Positions 55,414-64,000 of a stretch of 64,000 nt of DNA are shown here, one piece after another. Made by a program: the position numbers and the translations under genes. The stretch is from Lachnospiraceae bacterium. Lineage in GTDB: Bacteria > Bacillota > Clostridia > Lachnospirales > Lachnospiraceae. A model generated the notes under the pieces. That model saw only the letters and a list, made by a program, of their open reading frames with translations, searched no databases and was not told the origin of the DNA. The DNA lies in the NCBI GenBank assembly GCA_015057825.1, contig SVDN01000005.1:80001-144000 (forward strand), given 5' to 3'. The first letter of the stretch is position 1, and the number at the start of each line of letters is the position of its first letter.

Positions 55414-56271
55414 TTATCCAAGCAAATCCGACAACTTTGCAAACTGCTCAAGCGTAAGTGCTTCTCCCCTAACTGTGCTTAATAAGCCCATTGTTTCAAG
55501 GGCTTTACCCACATCATCTTTCAAATAGTTTAACTCCCCTGAATTTGCAATACTGTTTGTCAAAGTCTTTCTTCTTTGATTAAATGCAGCCCTGATTATC
55601 TTAAACATTTTCTTCGAATCTTTTACTTCAACAGGAGGCTGTTCGTATTTTTCAAGCTTAATTACCGCCGAATCCACATTTGGCTTTGGCATAAAGCAGC
55701 CTGCGGGCACATTCAAAACCACCTTAGGCTTGGAATAAAACTGTACCGCCAAAGAAAGAGCTCCGTAGTCTTTTGTTCCCGGACCCACCTGCATGCGCTC
55801 GGCTACTTCTTTTTGAACCATTACGGTTATACTTTCAAGAGGCAGATTACTTTCAAAAAGTCCCATTATAATCGGTGTTGTAATGTAATATGGCAGGTTT
55901 GCCACAACTTTAACATTTTTTCCGCCGTTTCTTTCCTCTGCGATTTTGTTTACATCAACTTTTAAAATATCTTCGTTAATAACCCTTACATTGTCATATT
56001 CCGATAAAGTATCTTTCAAAATCGGTATAAGCTTTTTGTCGATTTCCACTGCCACAACTTCTCTTGCATGTTCGCAAAGATGTTGAGTCAGCGTGCCGAT
56101 TCCCGGACCTATCTCGATAACAAGATCGTCTTTTGTCACTCCGGCATTTTCAACGATTTTTTCAAGGATATTATTGTCAATCAAAAAATTTTGTCCGAAT
56201 TTCTTTTGAAAGGAAAAACCGTATTTTTTTAATATTTCGATTGTATTTGTAGGATTACCTAAATTTGCCAT
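55414..56271 (-). CDS. rsmA: 16S rRNA (adenine(1518)-N6/adenine(1519)-N6)-dimethyltransferase
   Basis: 285 residues, also known as KsgA; dimethylates two adenines in helix 45 of 16S rRNA. Start NTIEILKKYGFSFQKKFGQNFLIDNNIL, SAM-binding VIEIGPGIGTLTQHL (about 50-64), catalytic NLPYYITTPIIM (about 125), and a helical C-terminal domain with AAFNQRRKTL. Follows tadA after nine bases. In many Firmicutes it lies in a metG-tatD-rnmV-rsmA cluster; here rnmV is absent and tadA sits between. Confidence 0.96.
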   Translation of the reverse strand: MANLGNPTNTIEILKKYGFSFQKKFGQNFLIDNNILEKIVENAGVTKDDLVIEIGPGIGTLTQHLCEHAREVVAVEIDKKLIPILKDTLSEYDNVRVINEDILKVDVNKIAEERNGGKNVKVVANLPYYITTPIIMGLFESNLPLESITVMVQKEVAERMQVGPGTKDYGALSLAVQFYSKPKVVLNVPAGCFMPKPNVDSAVIKLEKYEQPPVEVKDSKKMFKIIRAAFNQRRKTLTNSIANSGELNYLKDDVGKALETMGLLSTVRGEALTLEQFAKLSDLLG

Positions 56272-56280
56272 TTTCTTACT

Positions 56281-56766
56281 CTATTCTTTGTTGTGATCCT
56301 TTTCGACCTTTTGCTTTTTTCTTAGTTCCTTAAAGAAGTCGCTGAGCATTTTCGAACACTCATCTTCCAAAACGCCCTTTTCCGTTTCCACTTGGTGGTT
56401 AAACTGCGGCACCTGCAGCATGTTCATTACAGAGCCCGCACAACCTGCCTTCGGGTTCATGCAGCCAATATACACTTTCTTAATACGCGACTGCACTATG
56501 GCTCCCGAGCACATCTGGCACGGTTCCAGCGTCACATACATTTCGCAGTCGTCCAAGCGCCAGTCCCCTATCCTTTTGCAGGCCCTCTTAATGGCCGTAA
56601 GCTCTGCGTGGGCAAGGGCAGTTTTATCCGTCATTCTGCGATTGTAACCGCGTCCTATTATTTTTCCTTCGTAAACTATAACGCAGCCGATCGGCACCTC
56701 TTCCAGTGCATATGCCTTTTTTGCCTGCTTTATAGCCTCTTTCATGTATTTATCTTTATCTTCCAT
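56281..56766 (-). CDS. tadA: tRNA-specific adenosine deaminase
   Basis: 161 residues. Deaminates A34 to inosine in tRNA-Arg(ACG). Zinc-dependent deaminase motif HAELTAI (about 54-60) and PCQMC (about 83-87), plus the TadA-type GCVIVYEGKIIGRGYNRR. The last 15 residues are a Lys/Glu-rich tail. Upstream gap (56767-56829) separates it from tatD. It lies on the same side of the SRP RNA as in other Firmicutes, with the intervening genes inserted later. Confidence 0.95.
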   Translation of the reverse strand: MEDKDKYMKEAIKQAKKAYALEEVPIGCVIVYEGKIIGRGYNRRMTDKTALAHAELTAIKRACKRIGDWRLDDCEMYVTLEPCQMCSGAIVQSRIKKVYIGCMNPKAGCAGSVMNMLQVPQFNHQVETEKGVLEDECSKMLSDFFKELRKKQKVEKDHNKE

Positions 56767-56829
56767 AGTATCTTATTAATATAATTTGCTGCTTAAGCGC
56801 TTTTCTTAATCTTTATTTTCAGTCCCACA

Positions 56830-57600
56830 CTAGACACGAAAAAGTGTCCTTGCATTCTCTCTTGTGATATCTTCAACTTCTTTTCCACCGATTCCTTTGA
56901 TTTCAGCGATTTTATCCACAACATATTCAAGATATCCCGAATAATTGCGCTTTCCTCTGTAAGGCTCCGGCGCCATATAAGGACAATCCGTTTCTATCAA
57001 AATTTTTTCCAAAGGAATGGCTTCCACCGTTTCCACAAGTTTTCTTGCATTTTTAAAAGTTACAACACCACCGACACCTATATAATATCCGCGCTTTACA
57101 AATTCTTGTGCTATTTCCTTTGAATAAGAATAGCAATGAATAACACCATGCACATTAAAAGCCTTATGTTCTTCCATCACTTTCATGGTATCATTGGCCG
57201 CATCTCTTGAATGAACGATTATCGGTTTGTTCAAGCGCTTGGCAAGTTCTATTTGACGTCCGAACCAATCACGCTGGATTGCTTGTTTTTCCGGCTCCTT
57301 ATCCCAATAATAATCAAGCCCGATTTCTCCCACGGCAATCATTTTCGGCTCCAAAAGCGCAGCTTCGATTTTTTCAATGTCGCTGTCTTTAAGTTCGTAA
57401 ACTTCTGATGGATGCACTCCCGCAGCGCCGTAGAAAAAATCATATTTTTTTGTAAGCTCCACGGTTTTTTTTATATTGTCAAGTTCCGCGGAAACATTGA
57501 TTACATTACATATATTCTTTTCTTTTAAGGATTTGATAAGCTCTTCCCTGTCTTCATCAAAGGCTTTATCATCATAATGTGCGTGTGTTTCAAAAATCAT
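56830..57600 (-). CDS. tatD: TatD-family metal-dependent DNase
   Basis: 256 residues of the TatD/YcfH family: metal ligands HAHYD (about 5-9), EIGLDYYWD (Glu near 94), HSRDAANDTM and the terminal ETDCPYM (about 204). Proposed 3'-5' exonuclease and DNA repair enzyme. It ends with the family's ARTLFRV. ATG 57600 has AAAGGA upstream; 23 bases separate it from the GH5 gene, and metG lies beyond that, so metG-(GH5)-tatD is an inserted version of the conserved pair. Confidence 0.94.
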   Translation of the reverse strand: MIFETHAHYDDKAFDEDREELIKSLKEKNICNVINVSAELDNIKKTVELTKKYDFFYGAAGVHPSEVYELKDSDIEKIEAALLEPKMIAVGEIGLDYYWDKEPEKQAIQRDWFGRQIELAKRLNKPIIVHSRDAANDTMKVMEEHKAFNVHGVIHCYSYSKEIAQEFVKRGYYIGVGGVVTFKNARKLVETVEAIPLEKILIETDCPYMAPEPYRGKRNYSGYLEYVVDKIAEIKGIGGKEVEDITRENARTLFRV

Positions 57601-57623
57601 TTGTAGTTCCTTTTACTAAACCT

Positions 57624-58670
57624 TTATTTAGTCAATGTGGCATGCAGCCATTTTCCTTCCGCGCTTAAATCGTCTATGGTAAAGCCGCTTGTTTTGCTGC
57701 AATCACTGTTAATTAATGCCGATGATTCTTGCTTGTTTGATAAGTTCCAACAAACATAGCTTACATTATTTGCATCCATAAGACTAACCCAAGCATTAGC
57801 CGATTCCTCGTCTATTGCACCGTTTCCGCTTGCATCACATATACCAAACTCCGACACAAAGATCGGAAGTCCTGCATTTATGGCATTTGTCATCTTATTT
57901 CTTAAATCATCTTTATGGCTTGCAGCGTAAAAATGCAATGAATACATAATGTTATCATAGCCCGTTATCGGATCTGCTGCTGCTTGATCCACATCCTGGC
58001 ACCAGGTCGGCGTTCCGACTATTATTATGGCATCCGGATCATTTGCCCTGATTATCGGAATAATCTCGTTTGCGTAGGCCTTAACGTCGCTCCAACTTGT
58101 CCCGTTGTTCGGTTCGTTGCAAATTTCATAAAGGATATTGTCCCTATCTCCGAATTCCGATGTCATCTGCGAAAAGAATTCTTTTGCTTCTTCCTTATGA
58201 TTAAGCGGATTGTTATCATTCAAAATATGCCAGTCCACAATCACGTACATTCCGGCATTTGTTGCATATTCTACACCGTTTCTAACCATCTGTTTTAAGT
58301 TTTCTTTGTCTCCGCCGCTGCAATATCCGTTATATTCGTCCGTGTACATGGCGATTCTGAAAACATTTATTCCGAATAATTCTTTTAAATCGTTAATACC
58401 GTCTTGATTTAGATAGTCCGGAAACCACGCGATGCCATGTGTTGAGATTCCTTTTAGCTGCACGGGATTGCCTGTTGCATCAAGAAGTTTTGTTCCCTCA
58501 AGCTTAAGAGCCATGCTGTCTGACTTTGGACTTTTGGTCTCTTCCTGTGTTGTAGCCTGTGTTTCCGTTTGTTTTGTTGTTTTTGTTTCTTCTTGCTTTT
58601 TGTTTTTTTCACAACCCACAAGGCTTAGGCATACAAACAATGCAAGCAATACCCCAATTATCTTTTTCAT
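57624..58670 (-). CDS. GH5-family endoglucanase-type lipoprotein
   Basis: 348 residues. A type II signal peptide with lipobox LVGC (Cys20), a Lys/Thr/Gln/Glu-rich linker (21-55) and a glycoside hydrolase family 5 catalytic domain: general acid Glu186 in YEICNEPNN, nucleophile Glu274 in FVSEFG, plus GISTHGI, VDWHILND and SLHFYA. Predicted to hydrolyse beta-1,4-glucan (subfamily 2 style) at the cell surface, where it would be tethered to the membrane; no carbohydrate-binding module. Insertion between tatD and metG suggests it was acquired later, but codon use looks the same. RBS near ATG 58670 is GGGGG/GAGG. Confidence 0.9.
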   Translation of the reverse strand: MKKIIGVLLALFVCLSLVGCEKNKKQEETKTTKQTETQATTQEETKSPKSDSMALKLEGTKLLDATGNPVQLKGISTHGIAWFPDYLNQDGINDLKELFGINVFRIAMYTDEYNGYCSGGDKENLKQMVRNGVEYATNAGMYVIVDWHILNDNNPLNHKEEAKEFFSQMTSEFGDRDNILYEICNEPNNGTSWSDVKAYANEIIPIIRANDPDAIIIVGTPTWCQDVDQAAADPITGYDNIMYSLHFYAASHKDDLRNKMTNAINAGLPIFVSEFGICDASGNGAIDEESANAWVSLMDANNVSYVCWNLSNKQESSALINSDCSKTSGFTIDDLSAEGKWLHATLTK

Positions 58671-58744
58671 TCCTCTTCCCCCATTGTTTCATTTATTCCT
58701 TCTCTGAGTCTAAAAGCATTGCTTTAGCTCAAATATAAAAATCA

Positions 58745-58773
58745 CCGAAAGCTGCCTTTTGGCAGCGTTTCGG
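58745..58773 (-). terminator. Terminator of metG
   Basis: CCGAAAGCTGCC (58745-58756) with GGCAGC-G-TTTCGG (58761-58773) closed by a TTTT loop, one bulged G; T-rich tail on the minus strand. Confidence 0.82.
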
Positions 58774-58792
58774 GATTTAAATAATCTTTTTA

Positions 58793-60781
58793 TTAGCAGA
58801 TTTCGGCACCGGCAGGCATATCCTTTTCAGGAGTCATAAGGGCCAATTCCCCTTTTTCGTTTTCCGCGCATAAAATCATGCCTTCGGATAATACTCCCGC
58901 AAGCTTGGCAGGCTTAAGGTTAACAAGCACCATTACTTTTTTACCAACCATATCTTCCGGTTTATAGTAGGCCTTGATTCCTGAAACAATCTGTTTGATT
59001 TCGCTTCCGATTTTTACCTTTGAACAAAGAAGTTTCTTTGATTTTGGAACTTCCTCGCATTCAATAATCTCACCTACTTGGAACTGCATTTTCATGAAAT
59101 CGTCATATGTGATTTCTTCCTTTTTCTCAATATCGATTACCGGTCCGTCTGCATTATTTTCAGCCTGCGCTTCTTCCGGATTTTCCTCGGCAAATTTCTT
59201 TGCAAGTTTTTCCTGAAGTGCTTTTGCTTTTTCCATTACTTCTTTTTGATCGAGTCTTGCAAAAAGAATTTCGGGTTTTTCAACCACTTTTGTTCCGGAC
59301 TCATACAAACCGAATTTATCCAAATCTTCAAAAGCTCTTTCTTTTGTGTTTAATTGCGTAAATATAGCATCCGCGGTATTCGGAAGGAAAGGTTTTAAAA
59401 GCGTTGTAATAATGTTTATGCTCTCTATAAGATTATAAAGAACAGTATTCAATCTCGGAAGCTTATCTTCTTCTTTTGCAAGTGCCCAAGGCATCGTTTC
59501 ATCTATGTATTTGTTGCAACGTCTGTAAGCGTTGAATACTTCCGTTATTGCATCCGCAACGCGAAGACCTTCCATTTTCTTTGCGACTTTTTCTTTTGTA
59601 GATGTTACAAGAGCAATCAAATCATCGTCAACCGGCTCTTTCACTCCGGCATCTTTTACAATACCGTCAAAGTATTTGTTTGACATGGAAATAGTTCTGT
59701 TTACAAGATTTCCAAGAGTATTTGCAAGATCTGAGTTGATTCTTTCTACCAAAAGCTCCCATGTTATTGTTCCATCGTTATCAAATGGCATTTCGTGAAG
59801 CACGAAATATCTGACAGCATCAACACCGAGCATCTCGCAAAGGTCATCCGCGTAGAGAATATTGCCTTTAGATTTACTCATTTTTTCGCCGCCCTGTAAC
59901 AACCAAGGATGTCCGAAAACCTGCTTTGGAAGCGGCAAATCAAGAGCCATAAGGAAAATAGGCCAATAAATTGTATGGAAGCGGATAATATCCTTGCCTA
60001 TAAGATGTAAATCCGCAGGCCAATATTTGTTGAATTTCTCATCATTATTGCCGTCAACATCATAGCCAAGGCCTGTAATATAGTTTGTAAGCGCATCAAG
60101 CCAAACATAAACAACATGCTTGTCATCAAAGTCAACGGGAATGCCCCATTTAAAAGATGTTCGGGACACGCAAAGATCCTGAAGACCCGGAAGAAGGAAG
60201 TTATTCATCATTTCATTCTTTCTTGATTCCGGCTGTATAAACTCAGGATGAGTATTTATATGCTCTATAAGTCTGTCCGCGTATTTTGACATTTTAAAGA
60301 AGTAAGCCTCTTCTTTTGCTTCCGTTACGGGACGTCCGCAATCCGGACATTTCCCATCAACAAGCTGGCTCGGCGTAAAGAAGCTTTCACAAGGTGTGCA
60401 ATACATTCCATTATATTCGCCTTTGTATATATCACCTTTTTCATAGAGCTTCTTGAATATCTTCTGTACCTGTTTTTCATGGTCTGCATCGGTGGTTCTT
60501 ATAAATCTGTCGTAAGATGTTCCCACAAGATCCCATATTTTTTTGATTTCTCCGGATACTTCGTCTACAAATTCCTTTGGGGTTTTGCCCTTTTTTTCTG
60601 CATTAATCTCGATTTTTTGGCCATGTTCGTCGGTTCCCGTTTGGAAGCAAACGTCATATCCCTCCAATCGTTTATATCTTGCAATGCTGTCGGCCAAAAT
60701 AGCCTCATATGTGTTTCCTATATGAGGTTTGCCCGATGTATATGTGATTGCCGTTGTTATATAATAAGGTTTTTTAGTCAT
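58793..60781 (-). CDS. metG: Methionine--tRNA ligase
   Basis: 662 residues, class I synthetase. PHIGNTYEA (HIGH motif), a zinc knuckle with CTPC...CPDCG, KMSKS near 305, the helical anticodon-binding domain, and a C-terminal tRNA-binding (EMAP-II like) domain after a low-complexity linker (about 530-560), YDDFMKMQFQVGEIIECEEVP. This composite form is usual in Firmicutes. AAAGGAGCG precedes ATG 60781. Own promoter at 60829-60857. Confidence 0.96.
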   Translation of the reverse strand: MTKKPYYITTAITYTSGKPHIGNTYEAILADSIARYKRLEGYDVCFQTGTDEHGQKIEINAEKKGKTPKEFVDEVSGEIKKIWDLVGTSYDRFIRTTDADHEKQVQKIFKKLYEKGDIYKGEYNGMYCTPCESFFTPSQLVDGKCPDCGRPVTEAKEEAYFFKMSKYADRLIEHINTHPEFIQPESRKNEMMNNFLLPGLQDLCVSRTSFKWGIPVDFDDKHVVYVWLDALTNYITGLGYDVDGNNDEKFNKYWPADLHLIGKDIIRFHTIYWPIFLMALDLPLPKQVFGHPWLLQGGEKMSKSKGNILYADDLCEMLGVDAVRYFVLHEMPFDNDGTITWELLVERINSDLANTLGNLVNRTISMSNKYFDGIVKDAGVKEPVDDDLIALVTSTKEKVAKKMEGLRVADAITEVFNAYRRCNKYIDETMPWALAKEEDKLPRLNTVLYNLIESINIITTLLKPFLPNTADAIFTQLNTKERAFEDLDKFGLYESGTKVVEKPEILFARLDQKEVMEKAKALQEKLAKKFAEENPEEAQAENNADGPVIDIEKKEEITYDDFMKMQFQVGEIIECEEVPKSKKLLCSKVKIGSEIKQIVSGIKAYYKPEDMVGKKVMVLVNLKPAKLAGVLSEGMILCAENEKGELALMTPEKDMPAGAEIC

Positions 60782-60828
60782 TTATATCGCTCCTTTTTGC
60801 GAATTTTTCACCGCATTCGTATTAGAAT

Positions 60829-60857
60829 AGTTTATTATTTAAATGCTTATTTGTCAA
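60829..60857 (-). promoter_or_regulatory. Promoter of metG
   Basis: Perfect TTGACA (60852-60857), 17 bases, TAAACT (60829-60834), on the minus strand; the leader is about 40 bases, too short for a T-box. Confidence 0.65.
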
Positions 60858-60967
60858 GCTGTAGCGCGGTTTTCGGGCATTTGACAGATTTTTTTCCAAT
60901 CATTTTTTCGAATCATTCGGACTGAATTAAATGTTAAAAAAATATTAATTTTTTTACTACATTTTTA

Positions 60968-60996
60968 TTGAAAGGATTTTCATTTAAATGTATAAT
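60968..60996 (+). promoter_or_regulatory. Promoter of the chemoreceptor-like/kinase-fusion operon
   Basis: TTGAAA (60968-60973), 17 bases, TATAAT (60991-60996). An AT-rich palindrome (GTTAAAAAAATATT / AATTTTTTTAC, about 60933-60958) just upstream could serve as an UP-like element. The leader is 52 bases ending in TAGGAGG. Confidence 0.8.
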
Positions 60997-61047
60997 TTAT
61001 TCATCGTGATAGGGTTTAAAAAATAATGTATATTTAGGAGGTTTCTT

Positions 61048-61878
61048 ATGGAAAACAGTAAAATCATGGAAGCTTTAAAAATTGCACTTCCTCTCGTCAA
61101 GGATTTCCTTGATCTTGATGTCTGCATTTCATTGGTAGACAGAGAAAAATCTTGCGGTACATGGGATGGTAAAACATTATCTTTACCTAATCCGGAAGGT
61201 AAACCTCTGGATCCCTCAAGCAGAGCCGACGGATTTCTTTTACATCTCATGGAAACAGGTGAATGTGCAACCGACTTTCTTCCACCGGAAGTATATGGCG
61301 TACCCGTAAAAGGTATTCTCACACCTGTCAGAGAAAACGGTGAAGTTGTGGGATTGGTTTCATGTGCGGTTAACATTTCCGACAAAGTAGGTTTAAAAGA
61401 TTGTGCGGAAGAACTTAATCAAGATATTGAAAACACCGATGAAAACATATCTTCAATTAAAAATACAACTGATGATTTATCTGATAAAGTCGGCGAAATC
61501 AAGTCTTTATCGGATGTTGTAAAAGAAGAAATTACCGAAGCAAATCAAATTGTTAAGGGACTTCAAAGTAACTCTTCAAAATCAAATATTCTTGCTTTAA
61601 ACGCTTCTATCGAAGCTGCAAGAGCAGGTACACTGGGCGCCGGTTTTGCGGTTGTTGCCGGTGAAATGGGAAAACTTGCAAAAACCAGTCAGGATTCATC
61701 AAAAGAAATTACAGAAAAATTGGAAAGTATGTTTTCTAAAATTTCAACCATCCTTGAGCAAATAGATAGCATTGCTGATATAACACATAAACAGGTCGAT
61801 ACTGTTTCCGACATGTCGGAGGCAATCGAAAAAATCAGGACAGAATCATCTAATTTACAGGCTTCAATGGATTTATAA
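61048..61878 (+). CDS. Soluble methyl-accepting chemotaxis-like protein
   Basis: 276 residues without a membrane helix. An N-terminal globular part (1-110, [34 protein letters not shown]...) resembles a sensory PAS/GAF-like fold but I cannot name it; the C-terminal part (about 120-276) is a short coiled-coil hairpin with the receptor tip [36 protein letters not shown]. The hairpin is much shorter than in normal chemoreceptors, so it may interact with CheW/CheA or may have lost signalling. AGGAGG precedes ATG 61048. It is followed after five bases by the fusion protein. Confidence 0.85.
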   Translation: MENSKIMEALKIALPLVKDFLDLDVCISLVDREKSCGTWDGKTLSLPNPEGKPLDPSSRADGFLLHLMETGECATDFLPPEVYGVPVKGILTPVRENGEVVGLVSCAVNISDKVGLKDCAEELNQDIENTDENISSIKNTTDDLSDKVGEIKSLSDVVKEEITEANQIVKGLQSNSSKSNILALNASIEAARAGTLGAGFAVVAGEMGKLAKTSQDSSKEITEKLESMFSKISTILEQIDSIADITHKQVDTVSDMSEAIEKIRTESSNLQASMDL

Positions 61879-61883
61879 TATTT

Positions 61884-63182
61884 ATGAGTATAAATAAACA
61901 ATTAATTATCAAAAAATTTTTTATATTGGCGCTGGGATTATTTATTTTAGCATTTGGTATCGCCCTTTCCACTAAATCAGGATTGGGCGTTTCTCCGTCT
62001 GCGGGATTGGCTTATGTTTTAAGTCAAATTTTCCCACTTTCCATGGGTTTATTCACTACTTTTGTAAACGTTATTTTTGTTATTGTACAAATTGCACTTT
62101 TGCGTAAAAACTACAAAATTATCAATTTACTGCAGCTTGTGGTTGTTTTTCTCTTCAGCTATTTTACGGATTTAACTTTGGCGATTGTTTCACCTTTAGA
62201 AATCTCATCTTACCCGATTCGGTTAATACTGTGTATTGTCAGCTGCCTGATAATGGCCTTCGGTGTTTTCTTGGAAGTTAAAGCCGGTCTTATCGTTATG
62301 GCTTCGGAAGGCGCTATTTCCGCAATTTCCGATAAAATTCATTTGGATTTCGGAACCGTAAAAATAATACTGGATTGGGTCTTTATCGGACTCAGTACTC
62401 TCATTTCTCTTTTGTATTTCAAAAGTCTTATCGGAGTACGCGAAGGCACTATAATTGCCGCATTTTTAGTCGGATATTTTGTTAGATTTTACAATAAAAA
62501 AATTCACTTTATCGATAGATTTCTTGCCATACCCGCAAAAGAAGATACAGATGACAAAACTGATGCTTTGCAAGCAGAATATCCGCTTGTTATTACTATA
62601 GAAAGAGAATTCGGAAGCGGTGGCCATGAAATCGGAGAAAAAGTTGCAAAAGCACTTAACATTCCTTTTTACGATTACGGCATAATTGCTGAAACAGCCG
62701 CAAATACCGGTTTGCCGGTGGATTCGATTAAAAATAACGAAGAGCGTGTTAAAACAGGTCTCTTGTTCAGTCTTGTTCAAAACAGCTATGAGATGAGCCA
62801 AATGACTTCCAAACAAGATGAAATATTTGCAGCACAAAGTAAAGTTATTAAAGACCTTGCATCAAGTGGCAGTTGCGTTATAGTCGGTCGATTGGGAAGT
62901 TATATCCTAAAGGACAGACCAAATACATTTGATCTTTTCTTCTCTGCCGACGACGATTTTAAAGCAAAGCGCGTTTCAGATATTAATAACATTTCTTTCG
63001 AAGAAGCTAAAAGACTTGTTAAACACGAAACCGAGCTGCGAGTGCACTATTGCAAACATTTTACCGGTATGCCATGGGGCTTGGCTGCTCACTACAATTT
63101 AACAATGCATACTTCGGACTTTGGTATAGAAAAGACAGTTAATACAGTTCTTGACTCTATAAGAGCATATGAAAAAAACTAA
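61884..63182 (+). CDS. Membrane protein fused to a cytidylate kinase-like domain
   Basis: 432 residues. Residues 1-200 form about five to six membrane helices (start FFILALGLFILAFGIALSTKSGLGVSP, resembling YczE/DUF6198 proteins). Residues 235-432 resemble cytidylate kinase-like (CLK) proteins: ITIEREFGSGGHEIGEKVAKALNIPFYDYGI (about 238-268), then an SSGSCVIVGRLG segment. Many homologues are separate chains; their substrate is not known. No ribosome-binding site is visible, and the start lies five bases after the previous stop, so translation is probably coupled. Terminator follows. Confidence 0.8.
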   Translation: MSINKQLIIKKFFILALGLFILAFGIALSTKSGLGVSPSAGLAYVLSQIFPLSMGLFTTFVNVIFVIVQIALLRKNYKIINLLQLVVVFLFSYFTDLTLAIVSPLEISSYPIRLILCIVSCLIMAFGVFLEVKAGLIVMASEGAISAISDKIHLDFGTVKIILDWVFIGLSTLISLLYFKSLIGVREGTIIAAFLVGYFVRFYNKKIHFIDRFLAIPAKEDTDDKTDALQAEYPLVITIEREFGSGGHEIGEKVAKALNIPFYDYGIIAETAANTGLPVDSIKNNEERVKTGLLFSLVQNSYEMSQMTSKQDEIFAAQSKVIKDLASSGSCVIVGRLGSYILKDRPNTFDLFFSADDDFKAKRVSDINNISFEEAKRLVKHETELRVHYCKHFTGMPWGLAAHYNLTMHTSDFGIEKTVNTVLDSIRAYEKN

Positions 63183-63194
63183 AGTTTAAAAGAT

Positions 63195-63221
63195 AAAAGC
63201 ATTGGTTTAACCAATGCTTTT
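63195..63221. terminator. Bidirectional terminator between the fusion gene and dtd
   Basis: AAAAGCATTGGTT (63195-63207) pairs with AACCAATGCTTTT (63209-63221), then more T. Confidence 0.88.
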
Positions 63222-63255
63222 TTATGTTGCTATCAAAAATATACTTTTGCGAAAT

Positions 63256-63702
63256 CTATAATGATTCCGAATCAAGAACAAGCGTAAACGGTCCGTCATT
63301 TTCAAGACTAACCTTCATATCCGCCCCAAATATTCCCTTTTCAACCACAGGAACGCTCTTTTTGCATTCAGATATTATATATTCATAAAGTTCATTAGCT
63401 ATATCCGGTCCGCCTGCTGCGGTAAATGAAGGTCTGTTGCCCTTTTTGCAATCTGCATAAAGAGTAAACTGCGATATTAACAATAGCTCACCATTAACAT
63501 CAGCAAGGCCCAAATTTGTTTTACCGTTTTCATCATCAAAAATTCGCATATTTACGAGCTTTTTAATCATTTTATCAGCAACATCTTTACTATCATCATT
63601 CGAAACACCTATAAGTACCATAAAGCCTTTGTTAATCTTTCCGACTGTTTCTCCGTCAACTTTTACATCTGCATGGTTAACCCTTTGTATAACGAATCTC
63701 AT
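63256..63702 (-). CDS. dtd: D-aminoacyl-tRNA deacylase
   Basis: 148 residues, typical DTD length; removes D-amino acids from tRNA. Start [23 protein letters not shown], the [17 protein letters not shown] catalytic segment and the cross-subunit GlyPro-containing [20 protein letters not shown] precedes ATG 63702. Convergent with the fusion gene; promoter upstream at 63778-63807. Confidence 0.96.
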   Translation of the reverse strand: MRFVIQRVNHADVKVDGETVGKINKGFMVLIGVSNDDSKDVADKMIKKLVNMRIFDDENGKTNLGLADVNGELLLISQFTLYADCKKGNRPSFTAAGGPDIANELYEYIISECKKSVPVVEKGIFGADMKVSLENDGPFTLVLDSESL

Positions 63703-63777
63703 TTAATCTTGCTCCTTTTAATTTATGCATTAAGTCTTTATTTAGTCTTTAACATACGTTCATATCAATCAAAAATC

Positions 63778-63807
63778 ATTATATCATAGCAAATAATTAT
63801 AATTCAA
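63778..63807 (-). promoter_or_regulatory. Promoter of dtd
   Basis: TTGAAT (63802-63807), 18 bases, TATAAT (63778-63783), on the minus strand. Confidence 0.6.
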
Positions 63808-63890
63808 TCATTGACCTAAACTCGCCAACAAATCAATCGGCAAAAGAAATCTAAATGAACAATGAAAATGTATTTTCTCGTCATGTGTAC

Positions 63891-63922
63891 AAAAAAACCA
63901 CCGTAAATATTTACAGTGGTTA
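63891..63922 (-). terminator. Terminator of the tRNA-Lys gene
   Basis: AACCACTGTAAA pairs with TTTACGGTGGTT (63896-63922 on the minus strand; one G-U pair), followed by seven T (63891-63897). Confidence 0.85.
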
Positions 63923-63926
63923 AATA

Positions 63927-63999
63927 TGAGACATCGGGGATTCGAACCCCGGACAACTTGATTAAAAGTCAAGTGCTCTACCAACTGAGCTAATATCCC
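63927..63999 (-). tRNA. tRNA-Lys (anticodon TTT)
   Basis: 73 nt on the minus strand: acceptor GGGATAT pairs with ATGTCTC (G-U pairs included), D-arm AGCTCAGTTGGTAGAGC, anticodon stem CTTGA/TCAAG with loop CTTTTAA (anticodon at 63964-63966), T-arm CCGGGGTTCGAATCCCCGG-type helix, discriminator A. CCA is not encoded. It may be the last of a cluster continuing past the window edge. Confidence 0.97.
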
Positions 64000-64000
64000 A

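Overview
The window is a stretch of low-GC Gram-positive chromosome, most likely from a Clostridia member close to Lachnospiraceae. The evidence is the single-chain clostridial-type PurL, SpoVG, the conserved rqcP-divIC-tilS-hpt-ftsH and mfd-pth-spoVG blocks, a large (about 262 nt) SRP RNA near tadA and dnaX, Gram-positive type Shine-Dalgarno sequences before nearly every gene, several TTG/GTG starts, and split transketolase genes. I see no phage, insertion sequence or CRISPR array. Most of the window is core housekeeping DNA with short intergenic gaps and many clear intrinsic terminators and sigma-A promoters.

Layout. 1-3073: 5' part of purL, then an Mrp-type Fe-S carrier ATPase. 3443-8276 (minus strand): hup, rqcP, divIC, tilS, hpt, ftsH. 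8511-8656: a candidate small RNA between hup and a LysR regulator. 9726-15618: an OFA-type MFS transporter, then an overlapping P-type ATPase / CLC channel / unknown-protein operon. 15748-18126: a DUF1846 protein with a folded leader and a GNAT protein. 18157-23795: purF-like gene, carB and a class II aldolase. 23916-28343: mfd, pth, spoVG. 28525-33543 (plus strand): murC, then dnaD, a helicase loader and prs, preceded by tandem DnaA boxes. 33632-39456: a class A PBP, asnS, an S1-domain protein and tyrS. 39457-44360: an accessory island with a 190-bp inverted-repeat element, a lactococcin-972-like bacteriocin/ABC locus and a membrane-bound XRE regulator. 44369-51196: split transketolase, a TPR/NTPase protein, recR, ebfC, dnaX. 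51340-56766: a chemoreceptor, SRP RNA, a radical-SAM activase, a GNAT protein, rsmA, tadA. 56830-60781: tatD, a GH5 lipoprotein, metG. 61048-63999: a soluble chemoreceptor-like protein, a membrane/cytidylate-kinase fusion, dtd and tRNA-Lys.

The least ordinary items are: a PurF homologue whose invariant catalytic Cys is Gly; five DnaA boxes in two gapless tandem arrays ahead of a helicase-loading operon that also carries prs; the bacteriocin-like locus with a Cys-containing secreted peptide and an intercistronic hairpin; the 190-bp element with perfect 30-bp terminal inverted repeats enclosing a terminator; and a promoter-stem-terminator unit that looks like an unannotated small RNA. All functional statements are read from motifs and gene order only; no database search was possible.
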